Below, one piece after another: positions 9,024 through 17,179 of a stretch of 64,000 nucleotides of DNA (positions within the stretch are counted from its first letter, which is position 1; each line of letters opens with the position of its first letter). The notes under the pieces are model-generated. The model was given only the letters and a program-made list of their open reading frames with translations, was not told where the DNA came from and made no database searches. Source of the DNA: Megasphaera_A sueciensis (GTDB lineage Bacteria > Bacillota > Negativicutes > Veillonellales > Megasphaeraceae); NCBI RefSeq assembly GCF_050219315.1, contig NZ_CP116939.1, forward strand, positions 2,170,001 through 2,234,000, read 5' to 3'. The position numbers and the translations under genes are program-made.

Positions 9024-10091
9024 ATGAAAACGTTAGTAATTGGGGATCCTTTATTATCTTCAGAAAAATTAAAAATTGCTGTTCATGAAATTATGGGTGA
9101 AGAAGTTGAGGTCTGCTGTGTTGACTGGAAACCAGCAAATGATGAAGAATTTTGGTATTTGCGTAGTATTGTTGAAAAAAATGGGCCGTCTGTAGGGAAG
9201 CCACCGCAGGAAATTTTTGATTATGTTGGAGAAGTCGATATGATTATTACACAACATACGCCTATCAATGAACAAATCATTGAAGCGGCAAAAAAATGTA
9301 AAGTCATTGGAGTGTGTCGTGCGGGGGTAGAAAATATTGACGTGGCAGCTGCAACGAAACATGGAATTCCCGTCTGCCGTACAATGGGACGTAATGCGAA
9401 TGCTGTATCTGATTATACTGTGGCTCTTATGATTGCGGAAATGCGCAATATAGGACGCGGTCATGCTGCTTTAAAACAGGGCGAGTGGAAAAAGCAGTAT
9501 TCCAATTATGAATTTGTTGGAGATATGTACGGAAAAACCGTTGGACTCGTCGGTTTTGGATACATCGGGCACTGTGTAGCGAAAAAACTTAAAGGGTTCG
9601 ATGTAAATATTCTCGTTTATGATCCTTTTGTAAAAGCCGAAGAAATTGAAGCACAAGGTTGCAGACTGGTATCCTTGGAAGAACTTTGTAAAAAATCGGA
9701 TTTTATTAGCATGCACGCTCGTCTTTCTGATGAAACTCGTGGTCTTATTGGGACGGCACAATTTGAGTTAATGAAACCTACGGCGTATATTATCAATACA
9801 GCTCGTGCCGGATTGATTGACGAACAAGCACTGATTTCCGCGCTGCAAGATAAAAAAATTGGTGGTGCTGCTATTGACGTATGGTGGGTAGAACCGCCAG
9901 CTAAAAACCATCCGTTTATGGCACTGGATAATGTGACGATTACACCGCATTTGGCGGGTTCTACTAAAGATGCATTTAATCGAACACCCTATCTGCTGCT
10001 GGAAGAAATTAAACGGACGGTTCAAGAAGGTAAGCCGCGCTGGATTGTGAATGCTAAAGATGTATCAGTGGAATTAAATGCATTGCAGTAA
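9024..10091 (+). CDS. D-isomer-specific 2-hydroxyacid dehydrogenase (YoaD/phosphoglycerate dehydrogenase-like)
   Basis: 355 aa, NAD-dependent oxidoreductase of the SerA superfamily. The Rossmann motif is VGLVGFGYIGHCVAKKLKGF with an acidic residue after it (VYDPF), indicating NAD. Substrate-side RAGVENID and the catalytic Arg (MHARLSDETRG), Glu (NTARAGLIDEQAL) and His (ITPHLAGST) are all present. No ACT domain follows, so it is not classical feedback-regulated SerA. AAAGGAGG precedes the ATG. It sits between an FGGY kinase and a zinc alcohol dehydrogenase; a kinase-plus-2-hydroxyacid-dehydrogenase pair is also seen as yoaC-yoaD in Bacillus subtilis. The likely job is oxidation or reduction of a 2-hydroxy- or 2-oxo-sugar acid from the pathway (inference). 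Confidence 0.85.
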   Translation: MKTLVIGDPLLSSEKLKIAVHEIMGEEVEVCCVDWKPANDEEFWYLRSIVEKNGPSVGKPPQEIFDYVGEVDMIITQHTPINEQIIEAAKKCKVIGVCRAGVENIDVAAATKHGIPVCRTMGRNANAVSDYTVALMIAEMRNIGRGHAALKQGEWKKQYSNYEFVGDMYGKTVGLVGFGYIGHCVAKKLKGFDVNILVYDPFVKAEEIEAQGCRLVSLEELCKKSDFISMHARLSDETRGLIGTAQFELMKPTAYIINTARAGLIDEQALISALQDKKIGGAAIDVWWVEPPAKNHPFMALDNVTITPHLAGSTKDAFNRTPYLLLEEIKRTVQEGKPRWIVNAKDVSVELNALQ

Positions 10092-10127
10092 GAATTTATT
10101 CAACGTGTAAAGAAGGAGGATGTTGGG

Positions 10128-11225
10128 ATGAAAGCAGCAGTATATAAAGGGATAGGCAATATAGTGGTTGAAGAGATAACTAAGCCATCTGCCGGTAAGG
10201 GCGAATTATTAGTACAAGTTAAGGCATGTGCTATTTGCGGAGGCGATATCCGAACATTCCGTCATGGTCATAATGCGATTCAGCCGCCTATTGTGCTGGG
10301 ACATGAAATTGCAGGTGTTGTTGTAGAAGCCGGGGAAGAGGTAGATCGTTATAAAGTAGGAGATCGGGTTATTGTTGCACCGGGAATTGGCTGTGGTCAT
10401 TGTGCTTTTTGTCTTTCCGGCCGCCAGCATCTTTGTTATACGAGGAAAACAATTGCGCATCATTATAATGGCGGTTTTGCTGAGTATGTTCTGGTTCCGG
10501 CTAATGCCGTAGCCGCAGGAAATGTTAATTTTATTCCCGGCGAAGTTGATTATCTGAGTGCATCGTTAGCGGAACCTTTAGCATGTGTTATTAATGGGCA
10601 AGAGGCAATCCATATACAGTTAGGTGATACGGTAGCGGTTATTGGCGCCGGCCCGATTGGAATTATGCATGCAGAATTAGCAAAGGCACAAGGAGCGGGA
10701 AAAATTTTTCTTATCAATCGCAGCAGCAAGCGATTGGAAACGGCAAGGGGACTTTTTTATGATGCCTATATAGATTCCAGCAAAGACGATGCAGTACAGG
10801 CTGTAAAAGACTTAACGGAAGGCATGGGAGCTAATATCGTTATCGTTACTGCAGGTAGTGCCACGGCACAAAATATGGGAATCCAAATGGCTAGCAAAGA
10901 GGGAAAAGTCTGCTTGTTTGCCGGATTGCCTAAAGACAATCCCATGTTAAATTTTGATGTGAATTTTATTCATTATCGCCAGATTGCTTTGTATGGTACT
11001 TTTTCTTCGGCACCGCGGCATAATGCGTTGGCCATTGAGATGATCCGCAGTGGAAAAATCAATGTGGATCAAATATTGACACATGTTGTAGCATTAGAAG
11101 ATATTTGCTGCGGCATAGAATTGGTTGAAAATCGTGTTGGTTTGCGTGTGGCAGTAGTGCCGAACTTGACGGATATACAGGATGATCTTGCCCGTCATGA
11201 CAAAATTATTATTGCTAAACCTTAA
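10128..11225 (+). CDS. zinc-dependent alcohol/polyol dehydrogenase (MDR family)
   Basis: 365 aa medium-chain dehydrogenase of the sorbitol/threonine dehydrogenase group. Catalytic zinc residues appear in CAICGGDIRTF and GHEIAGVVVEAG. The structural zinc set is GCGHCAFCLSGRQHLC. The cofactor fold is VAVIGAGPIGIMHAELAKAQGA. AAGGAGG precedes the ATG. It is the last gene of the sugar-acid locus and is followed by a terminator-like hairpin. The substrate is not readable; the companion FGGY kinase and 2-hydroxyacid dehydrogenase suggest oxidation of a polyol or sugar acid before or after phosphorylation. Confidence 0.88.
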   Translation: MKAAVYKGIGNIVVEEITKPSAGKGELLVQVKACAICGGDIRTFRHGHNAIQPPIVLGHEIAGVVVEAGEEVDRYKVGDRVIVAPGIGCGHCAFCLSGRQHLCYTRKTIAHHYNGGFAEYVLVPANAVAAGNVNFIPGEVDYLSASLAEPLACVINGQEAIHIQLGDTVAVIGAGPIGIMHAELAKAQGAGKIFLINRSSKRLETARGLFYDAYIDSSKDDAVQAVKDLTEGMGANIVIVTAGSATAQNMGIQMASKEGKVCLFAGLPKDNPMLNFDVNFIHYRQIALYGTFSSAPRHNALAIEMIRSGKINVDQILTHVVALEDICCGIELVENRVGLRVAVVPNLTDIQDDLARHDKIIIAKP

Positions 11226-11240
11226 TTGTTGATATAAGGA

Positions 11241-11271
11241 CAAGGCGCTGTTATGGGGTAACAGCGTCTTG
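11241..11271 (+). terminator. terminator hairpin after the sugar-acid locus
   Basis: Thirteen-bp stem (11241-11253 with 11259-11271) including one G-T wobble and a 5-nt loop; only a weak T tract follows. Confidence 0.6.
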
Positions 11272-11320
11272 CTTGTATGTGTTGGAACTATAGGGATAAC
11301 ATATAGATATCTTGCGGTGC

Positions 11321-11620
11321 TCAATAGAGGATAAGATTTGTGCTTATGTGTTCTCCGGTTGTTTTATTATTTTTTTGTTGCTCCGGCGTGCGATCAGAAT
11401 CAGTCTGCAACTTGATTTCAGTGACTTGGAGACGATATTTTTTTAATAAAGCAAATATGTGAGTACGGGTGAAACCACCGGGCAAGACCTGTATATAGTT
11501 TTTGGCCCGCAAACCGATTCCTGTAAAACAGGATTCGACAGCAATGTGCATGTGGTCACGTAGTGAAATGTCGGTTTCCAATGTGCATGAGTTGATAGTT
11601 GAATTTTTCGCAAATACCAT
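11321..11620 (-). CDS. hypothetical small protein, perhaps a degraded OsmC-like protein
   Basis: 99 aa from ATG 11620, chosen because GAAAGG lies eight bases upstream; a GTG at 11629 is too close to that site. No signal peptide or membrane segment. I do not recognise it firmly. The stretch DISLRDHMHIAVES followed later by LLKKYRLQVTEIKLQ recalls the start and the helix-strand unit of OsmC-family thiol peroxidases, but the conserved catalytic cysteine contexts are not clear and the chain is short (OsmC ~135-150 aa). The lysine/asparagine-rich tail after residue ~75 looks unstructured. It may be a shortened relic or an unrelated small protein. Confidence 0.45.
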   Translation of the reverse strand: MVFAKNSTINSCTLETDISLRDHMHIAVESCFTGIGLRAKNYIQVLPGGFTRTHIFALLKKYRLQVTEIKLQTDSDRTPEQQKNNKTTGEHISTNLILY

Positions 11621-11868
11621 AGGCGTCACCTTTCTGAGTATCTTAACTTATAAGTTATATAAGAATAAAATATGTGTTGATTGATACATATATAGAATGA
11701 ATTACAGAATCATCACATTATAAATACAATTAATAGAAAAGATAATGGGATAAGATGAAATTCTTTGATTGGTATTTATTGTAAGAAGGAGTTCATAAAA
11801 ATCATATAAATGCAAAATACTATGAAAATTTTATCAGAACTTTGATGCATGTTTATATAGATTGTGAG

Positions 11869-11898
11869 TTGACTTTGCTATTATACTAATGGTACTAT
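11869..11898 (+). promoter_or_regulatory. candidate sigma-70 promoter for apbE
   Basis: TTGACT at 11869-11874, an 18-bp gap, then TACTAT at 11893-11898, about 90 bp before the apbE start. The rest of the 11621-11988 spacer is AT-rich and shows nothing else I can name. Confidence 0.4.
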
Positions 11899-11988
11899 AA
11901 ATCAAGATATTTTCTTAGTATAATAGCAGTAAATATTATTTTTATAGAAAAATAAAGTTTATCATAATCGAAAAAAGAAGGTACGGCA

Positions 11989-13050
11989 ATGAACCGAAAA
12001 ATATTAATATTATCTATCGTTATGTGTATATGCTGCGCATTACTATTAACGGGATGCAATGTATTACCACCGCATGAGGAAAAAAGAAGCGGGATAGCTA
12101 TGGATACCACTGTTTCTTTGTACGCTTCTGGGTCAGAGGCTAAAGCTGCTGTAGATGAAGGATTTCAGAAAATTCAAGAGATAGATTTGTTGGCTAATAT
12201 GATGAATCCTGACAGCGATGTTTCAAAAATTAATAATGCTGCCGGTAAAAATTTCGTGCAAGTCGATCCCCAAGTTTATGAAATGATAAAATATTCTGTT
12301 TTATACTCTCAAAAAACAAATGGTAAATTTGATATTTCTGTTGGACCGATTAGCAATCTTTGGCAGATTGGAACGCCAAATCAACATATTCCTTCACCGG
12401 AAGATATTAAGAATACATTGCCTAAAGTGAATTATAAAAATATAAAATTACGGCCTGAAGATCATAGTGTCATGTTGTTGCAGCCAGGAATGGCCATTGA
12501 TTTAGGCAGTGTTGCTAAGGGGTACTGTGTGGATCAAATTGTGGCAATTTATAAAAAGCATCATATAAAGAGCGGTCTCATTAATATGGGATCCAGCTCT
12601 ATGTATGCAATTGGTGTAAATAGTAAGGGAAATCCATGGGCTATTGGTATAAAACATCCTCGTTCTGATCAAGAAGGAGAATATTTAGGTATTGAAAAAA
12701 TTACAGATAAAGCACTATCAACAGCGGGAGATTATGAAAGATATTTTATACAAGACGGTAAACGCTATCATCTTATCTTTGATCCTCAAACCGGGGTTCC
12801 TGCAGAAACAGGCATTATGAGTAACACAATAGTGATTGATGGTTCTATTGAACATTGCGGCATGGTAACGGATATATTGTCTACGGCTATTTTTGTATTA
12901 GGGCCTAAAGAGGGGATAGCATTTATTAATAGTATTAAAGGTGCGGATTGTGAAATTACGGGAAAAGATGGTTCTATTTATACAACAGAAGGGTTTAAAA
13001 AGAATTTTTCTGATTTAAATCCACAATTTCATTTTGCGGAAACAGAGTAA
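11989..13050 (+). CDS. apbE: FAD:protein FMN transferase (ApbE lipoprotein)
   Basis: 353 aa exported lipoprotein that attaches FMN from FAD to a threonine of flavoproteins such as the Rnf/Nqr subunits. A signal peptide ends in the lipobox LLTGC (Cys23). The ApbE domain begins with MDTTVSLYA and continues with a DISVGPISNLW region, IDLGSVAKGYCVDQ, the INMGSSSMYAIG strand, and the STAGDYERYF/YHLIFDPQTGVPA pair followed by a CGMVTDILSTAIFVLG helix. All are hallmark segments. It stands alone here, with no Rnf or Nqr genes nearby, between a minus-strand small gene and a convergent outer-membrane protein gene; a large hairpin ends it. Confidence 0.95.
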   Translation: MNRKILILSIVMCICCALLLTGCNVLPPHEEKRSGIAMDTTVSLYASGSEAKAAVDEGFQKIQEIDLLANMMNPDSDVSKINNAAGKNFVQVDPQVYEMIKYSVLYSQKTNGKFDISVGPISNLWQIGTPNQHIPSPEDIKNTLPKVNYKNIKLRPEDHSVMLLQPGMAIDLGSVAKGYCVDQIVAIYKKHHIKSGLINMGSSSMYAIGVNSKGNPWAIGIKHPRSDQEGEYLGIEKITDKALSTAGDYERYFIQDGKRYHLIFDPQTGVPAETGIMSNTIVIDGSIEHCGMVTDILSTAIFVLGPKEGIAFINSIKGADCEITGKDGSIYTTEGFKKNFSDLNPQFHFAETE

Positions 13051-13108
13051 AATCAGAAAATTATTGGAATGATATTTTGTGAATAGTTATTGAGTATACA
13101 TTAAAAGT

Positions 13109-13155
13109 GCCGGGATGTATATATAAGAAATTATTTCTTATATATACATCCCGGC
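13109..13155. terminator. 23-bp perfect inverted repeat, probable bidirectional terminator
   Basis: Arms 13109-13131 and 13133-13155 are perfectly complementary with a single base between them. The outer end is GC-rich (GCCGGGATG) and the inner part AT-rich. It lies between convergent apbE and the small outer-membrane protein gene. Confidence 0.75.
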
Positions 13156-13187
13156 AAAATTGTATGCGAGTAATAATACTGTTCTAT

Positions 13188-13691
13188 CTAAAATTTGAAA
13201 GTTACTCCGGCGCCCAGACCATGTTCGGTACTGCCATTATCAGGAACATAATTGTGGTAATTTACATTGACACCAACTCCCATGGCAATACTGAAATTAA
13301 CGCCGATTTGAGCTTCACCAAAGTTAGAGCCTTTCACATAAGAGGCATATGGCTGAAATCCCATGATACTTGGCGCTGATACTGCTAATCCGCCGTACAA
13401 GGAATCCGATTGATTGTGCATGTGATTGCGATAACCGCCTATGGCTTGAATATTAGATCCGACGAGATTATATTTAGCATAAAAGTCATTTTGATGACCA
13501 TTGGTATCGCGATCTAAATATTCATAGCCAACAGTCGCTTTAGGATTGATTTTTCCTTCTATATAAGTTTCCTTTGTTCCGACACCGACAGCAATCCCCC
13601 GGTCAGAAGATAACGTTGTTATTGGCGCGGCAAATGCTGTGACAGCGGTAAACATAGTAAACATACTACATAATATAATTGATTTTTTCAT
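13188..13691 (-). CDS. small outer-membrane beta-barrel protein
   Basis: 167 aa with a clear Sec signal peptide (MKKSIILCSMFTMF...AFA, cleavage near residue 21). The mature part is made of short alternating strands rich in Gly, Tyr and Asn, and ends in VTFKF, the terminal aromatic typical of BamA-assembled barrels. This supports a diderm host. The size suggests about eight strands. I see no enzyme motif; pore, adhesin or structural roles are all open. AGGAGG lies ahead of the ATG. Codon use resembles its neighbours. Confidence 0.75.
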   Translation of the reverse strand: MKKSIILCSMFTMFTAVTAFAAPITTLSSDRGIAVGVGTKETYIEGKINPKATVGYEYLDRDTNGHQNDFYAKYNLVGSNIQAIGGYRNHMHNQSDSLYGGLAVSAPSIMGFQPYASYVKGSNFGEAQIGVNFSIAMGVGVNVNYHNYVPDNGSTEHGLGAGVTFKF

Positions 13692-13904
13692 AAGACACCC
13701 TCCTGTTTATTAATTCGGGTATAACTATTAACTATTGCTTATACTGCCGAATATTAAACTAATATTAGTGTACCTTTTTTCACGGTATTATGCAAGAGTG
13801 GCTGCTTTCATTGCATTTTTTACAAAATTTAGGTATCATTATAATTAAAGAGTATGTTTATAATTTAAGTTTGAGTATATATATTATTTTGGGAGGATAT
13901 GGGC

Positions 13905-14327
13905 ATGGCAATTTTAAGTATTGAACTGGTATCGAAGATTCCAAGAACGGTAGATCAAATGCCAAAAGATGAAGTAGAGCAGCATTTAATCATCACGCAT
14001 AAAGGCGAAGTATCCTTTGATTCCTATACAGCGGATAATAAAAAAGAACCATGCCGGCATTTTATAGTTCACATGGATCAGCATGCTATAACGATGGCTT
14101 TGGTTTATTTGGATTTGTACTTTGAAGATAAATCAATGATTTACCATAAACAAGGAGAAGGAGAGTGGCAGCTTACTATCCGTGATGATGAGTGTTTGAA
14201 AAAGTTTACGGGATCACTAGGGGAGGATGTCTTATTTAATGGACGCAGTATTTCCTATGGTTTGAGAAAGTTTATTCCTATTACTGATTTATGGCTTTTT
14301 GACGGAAAAAATGATGGAATACTTTAA
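13905..14327 (+). CDS. conserved-looking hypothetical protein upstream of a GntR regulator
   Basis: 140 aa from ATG 13905, which has GGGAGG at a proper eight-base distance; the ATG at 13899 is only two bases from it. No signal peptide, membrane segment or known motif. It is rich in charged residues with mixed alpha/beta character (for example HFIVHMDQHAITMALVYLDLYF). Its stop codon overlaps the start of the GntR gene by one base (TAATG), so the two are translationally coupled. The role is unknown; a partner or co-sensor of the regulator is possible but unproven. Confidence 0.7.
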   Translation: MAILSIELVSKIPRTVDQMPKDEVEQHLIITHKGEVSFDSYTADNKKEPCRHFIVHMDQHAITMALVYLDLYFEDKSMIYHKQGEGEWQLTIRDDECLKKFTGSLGEDVLFNGRSISYGLRKFIPITDLWLFDGKNDGIL

Positions 14328-15019
14328 TGCTTGCAAAGGAGAGATATGAATTGGATTTTGAATTTTCCCCTATTAAGTTCGACAATACCTATAATATCAG
14401 AGACTCCGTATATTCTATATTACGAGGGGCCATTTTAGATGGCAGATTAAAGGCGGGACAGCATTTAGTAGAACGTGATATAGCCAGGCAGTTGAAAGTA
14501 AGCAGAACACCCGTGCGCGAAGCTATTCAAAAACTGGAAAACGAAAAGTTAGTTACCCACGTTCAACGCAAGGGTGTTTTTGTGGCTGGATTTACGAAAG
14601 CGGATGCAGAAGAAATTGGCGTTATCCGTATTGCACTAGAGTCATTATGCTGCAGCATTGCTGCCTCTAAAATAACAGAAAAAGAATTAGTAAATTTAGA
14701 AAATATTAATCAAAAGATGTTGCAAGAACATTTGCAAGGTAATCTTACTAAGGCTGTTTTTTTGAATAAAAAATTTCATGAAAGTATTTATAAATCCGCT
14801 AGAAGCCCTCATCTATATTATTTTGTTAGTACGTTGAGGGACTATATCAGCCCGTTTACTCAATTATCTTATACGAAAGAAGGACGTATTCAAGAAGTTT
14901 TTGAAGAACATGCGGATATTATCCAAAAACTTAGACTTCATGATGCACAAGGTGCACATGATGCGGCGAAAAATCATATTGAAAAGTCAGGGAAAACTTT
15001 TGTGAGAATGGCATATTAA
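14327..15019 (+). CDS. GntR-family regulator, FadR/FCD subfamily
   Basis: 230 aa. Winged helix at residues ~20-85 (SVYSILRGAILDGRLKAGQ, then RDIARQLKVSRTPVREAIQKLE), followed by an all-helical FCD ligand domain at ~95-225. FCD members bind organic acids, often through a metal held by Asp/His residues; NKKFHESIYKSA and the late HADIIQKL and AAKNHIEKS helices carry the expected histidines. Start ATG overlaps the stop of the preceding gene. Its target is not evident: the nearest downstream element is a decayed insertion sequence, so part of an original operon may have been lost. Confidence 0.88.
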   Translation: MLAKERYELDFEFSPIKFDNTYNIRDSVYSILRGAILDGRLKAGQHLVERDIARQLKVSRTPVREAIQKLENEKLVTHVQRKGVFVAGFTKADAEEIGVIRIALESLCCSIAASKITEKELVNLENINQKMLQEHLQGNLTKAVFLNKKFHESIYKSARSPHLYYFVSTLRDYISPFTQLSYTKEGRIQEVFEEHADIIQKLRLHDAQGAHDAAKNHIEKSGKTFVRMAY

Positions 15020-15066
15020 AAGAAGTATGTAAATTTTGTGTATACGAAATTTTACATGCTTTTTGT

Positions 15067-15825
15067 TGTGTAGGTTTGTCAAACATAAGTTACATAGTAG
15101 AAAGAAAAGAGCGAAGCGTTTCATTGAGAGATTTCCAAGACAGAAGGTGCATCGGAAAATTGTTGTATTTTCTACACCATATAGCCAACTGCTTTTTGAA
15201 ATCTTCCAAGGAGTGGACTCGATGATCGGCATAGAAATACTCGTTATGCTTCGGAGTATAGGGACGTATTTTTTGATGGATAATGTGATACGCTGCTATC
15301 TGTCATTCAAAGAGGGTTAATTTTTTCGTTTTACTTTAGCCAAACCAGTTCGTGAATTCAAGCCTGTTATCCGTTTGGATTTTACAAATAGGAACGTAAT
15401 CTTTTGTACTAAATGTTGGAGAAACACCATGGAAGAATAAAGGCTTTTTGCACTTTTTCTCTAGGAAACAGCGCAGGGTGATATGGTTTGGGATTTCCGC
15501 TTTAGCTCCATACGCCGCAAACAACGATATAAAGCAGTGATGGATCGTGTATAGCCTTGTTTTCTCCGTTTGATCCAAAAGACTACGAGCCCGGCATGCG
15601 GATTTCGTTGCCGTATGTGCTAAATTAATGTTATCTCTTGAGGAGTAGTGTGTTGATTGGGATGATGGTGAGGACGTCTGAATCGAGGCTGTAACGATGC
15701 TGGGGGTGCTATCATAGTGCTGCCATTGTAATCAATAAATAAACTAGTGATTCGTACAATCTTTATAGTAGAGGGAGTAACACCTGTTTTCTGTTTTTGT
15801 AACATATCTGTGGTAAACCTACACA
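15067..15825 (-). mobile_element. decayed insertion sequence with recognisable inverted ends
   Basis: The ends form an inverted repeat: TGTGTAGGTTT at 15067-15077 and its complement at 15815-15825, with looser similarity continuing inward. Between them lie fragments of one DDE/integrase-type transposase on the minus strand. At 759 bp it is about half the length expected for an element with this transposase, in line with internal deletions. No clear target-site duplication was seen. Confidence 0.75.
15090..15822 (-). pseudogene. broken IS481/IS3-like (rve core) transposase
   Basis: Reading the minus strand from the right, pieces of a typical transposase follow in order but in different frames. 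HTH-adjacent SLQPRFRRPHHHPNQHT-PQEITLI ends at a stop near 15620. It continues as HIRQRNPHAGLVVFWIKRR and GYTRSITALYRCLRR. After a jump, KIQTDNRLEFTNWFG gives the second core Asp. Then two in-frame stops interrupt KTKKLTLFE and IRPYTPKHN. The next residues EYFYADH show that the conserved GKVERSHRKDN segment (with the core Glu) has been deleted. The end reads LEDFKKQLAIWCRKYNNFP...SWKSLNE and stops at 15090. Multiple stops, frameshifts and deletions make it inactive. Confidence 0.8.
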
Positions 15826-15879
15826 TGTTTTTTTGTTGACATTTGTATTAATATGTGATAGGTTTGCATTGAGCAAAAA

Positions 15880-15925
15880 GGTATTTTTATATGTATTTGG
15901 TATACCAAATACATATAAAAATACC
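15880..15925. repeat. 46-bp perfect palindrome
   Basis: Bases 15880-15902 are exactly complementary to 15903-15925, with no loop (23-bp arms; centre GGTATACC). It lies 55 bp beyond the decayed insertion sequence and ahead of a possible small reading frame. The stem is AT-rich and lacks a flanking T run, so it is not an obvious terminator. Confidence 0.85.
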
Positions 15926-15998
15926 CATAAATACAATGACGACGTGATTATAATTAGAAAATGCGTATGTATATTTTATGAAAAAGGTGGACTGAATT

Positions 15999-16079
15999 AT
16001 GATAACGATACAAAAACGATGCGACGTAACAGAATTATCTAAGAAGCAAGATAGGATGAAACAAGAGTATCCTAAATAA
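15999..16079 (+). CDS. possible 26-aa small protein or gene remnant
   Basis: ATG 15999 follows AAAAAGGTGG by eight bases, a good ribosome site in an otherwise empty 530-bp stretch. It encodes a short, charged peptide (start MITIQKRCDV, end KQEYPK). There is no hydrophobic segment and no family I know. It may be a leader peptide, a small protein, or the head of a lost gene. Confidence 0.25.
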   Translation: MITIQKRCDVTELSKKQDRMKQEYPK

Positions 16080-16210
16080 TCTGTATGAAAATATTTAATT
16101 CATGATGTCTTCTGTGCAGAACCTCATAGAAATAATAATTATCTGGATAAATAAAAAATTAACAATCTTAAAATTAACGGAAGTATACTATAGAAATAAC
16201 CTTTTATACC

Positions 16211-16280
16211 TCTAAACACTCCAACAGAAGCGGGATGTGGGCATACTAGCCTGCATCCCGCTTCTGTTGGAGTGTTTAGA
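16211..16280. terminator. 27-bp perfect inverted repeat hairpin upstream of queC
   Basis: Arms 16211-16237 and 16254-16280 match perfectly; the 16-nt loop can form a further GGGC/GCCT-type pairing. The inner end (GCGGGATG) is GC-rich. No intact gene ends just before it, so what it terminates is unclear; it shares CGGGATGT with the hairpin at 13109. Confidence 0.6.
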
Positions 16281-16361
16281 AAAATTTTCATTGCTAGTAG
16301 CTGCATAATAAAAAATGAAGTATAATTCTTAGTAAGATGTTTTCAATAGGGGGGAACGAAA

Positions 16362-17045
16362 ATGAAAGTAGTTGTACTGTTAAGCGGAGGAATTGATTCG
16401 ACGACATGTTTGGCGCTGGCGGTAGAAAAATATACGAAGAATGAAGTATTGGCATTGACAGCATATTATAATCAAAAACATGTTAAAGAAATAGAAGCAT
16501 CTCGCAAAGTGGCATATTATTATGATGTACAACTTCAGGAGATTGATTTGTCACAAGCGTTTTCGTTAAGTGATTGTCCGTTATTGCAGCAAAGTCATAA
16601 GAAAATTAAGCATGAATCTTATGCAGAACAGCTTAAAGAATTGGGTGGGACCGGTACGGTAGATACATATGTTCCTTTTCGCAACGGGTTATTTCTATCC
16701 TATGCGGCAGCGATAGCTATCAGTGTTGGTGCGGAGGTTATTTATTATGGTGCACACGCGGATGACGCAGCAGGACGGGCTTATCCGGATTGTACTCCTG
16801 CGTTTGAAACGGCTATGAATGCTGCTATTTATGAGGGCTCAGGTCACACTTGTTGTTTAAAGGCACCGCTGCTTAATTTTACAAAAACAGAAGTTGTTCG
16901 CACGGGACTTCGCCTTCATGCACCATACGAATTGACATGGAGCTGTTATGAAGGCGGTGAGAAACCTTGTGGCGTGTGTGGTACTTGTATTGACAGAGCG
17001 AAAGCTTTTGCTGATAATGGGATATCAGATCCGGCGTTAAAGTAA
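16362..17045 (+). CDS. queC: 7-cyano-7-deazaguanine synthase
   Basis: 227 aa. Converts 7-carboxy-7-deazaguanine to preQ0 using ATP and ammonia, in queuosine biosynthesis. The PP-loop SGGIDSTTCL is at residues ~8-17, the YVPFRNGLFLSYAAAIA segment is in the middle, and the zinc site CYEGGEKPCGVCGTC lies near the C terminus with four cysteines. GGGGGG precedes the ATG. No queD, queE or queF is adjacent and no preQ1 riboswitch is visible in the 80-bp leader after the large hairpin, so it appears to be a single-gene unit. Confidence 0.96.
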   Translation: MKVVVLLSGGIDSTTCLALAVEKYTKNEVLALTAYYNQKHVKEIEASRKVAYYYDVQLQEIDLSQAFSLSDCPLLQQSHKKIKHESYAEQLKELGGTGTVDTYVPFRNGLFLSYAAAIAISVGAEVIYYGAHADDAAGRAYPDCTPAFETAMNAAIYEGSGHTCCLKAPLLNFTKTEVVRTGLRLHAPYELTWSCYEGGEKPCGVCGTCIDRAKAFADNGISDPALK

Positions 17046-17179
17046 CATGTGAAATGATACATGTTACTTAATATCGGTTCGTATCTAGGGACGATGTGCC
17101 CAAATAGATCTGATAGGACAACGTTTGACATTATTTTAGTATTTGCAGTTTGGGAATTATTGGTTTAGGAGAAGCAGAT

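Noticed and set aside
15036..15320. 94-residue plus-strand frame after the GntR gene
   Set aside because: It is the complement of the broken transposase C-terminal region, which explains the sequence better.
15050..15840. Target-site duplication around the fossil insertion sequence (similar CATG-T-rich flanks)
   Set aside because: The flanks are only loosely alike and T-rich, and not a clean short duplication at the element borders.
15833..16042. 69-residue frame crossing the 46-bp palindrome
   Set aside because: No ribosome site at its start, and it reads through the palindrome; composition looks non-coding.
13109..16280. CRISPR array, suggested by several palindromes within 3 kb
   Set aside because: The repeats are single inverted repeats of different sequence, with no regular spacers and no cas genes.
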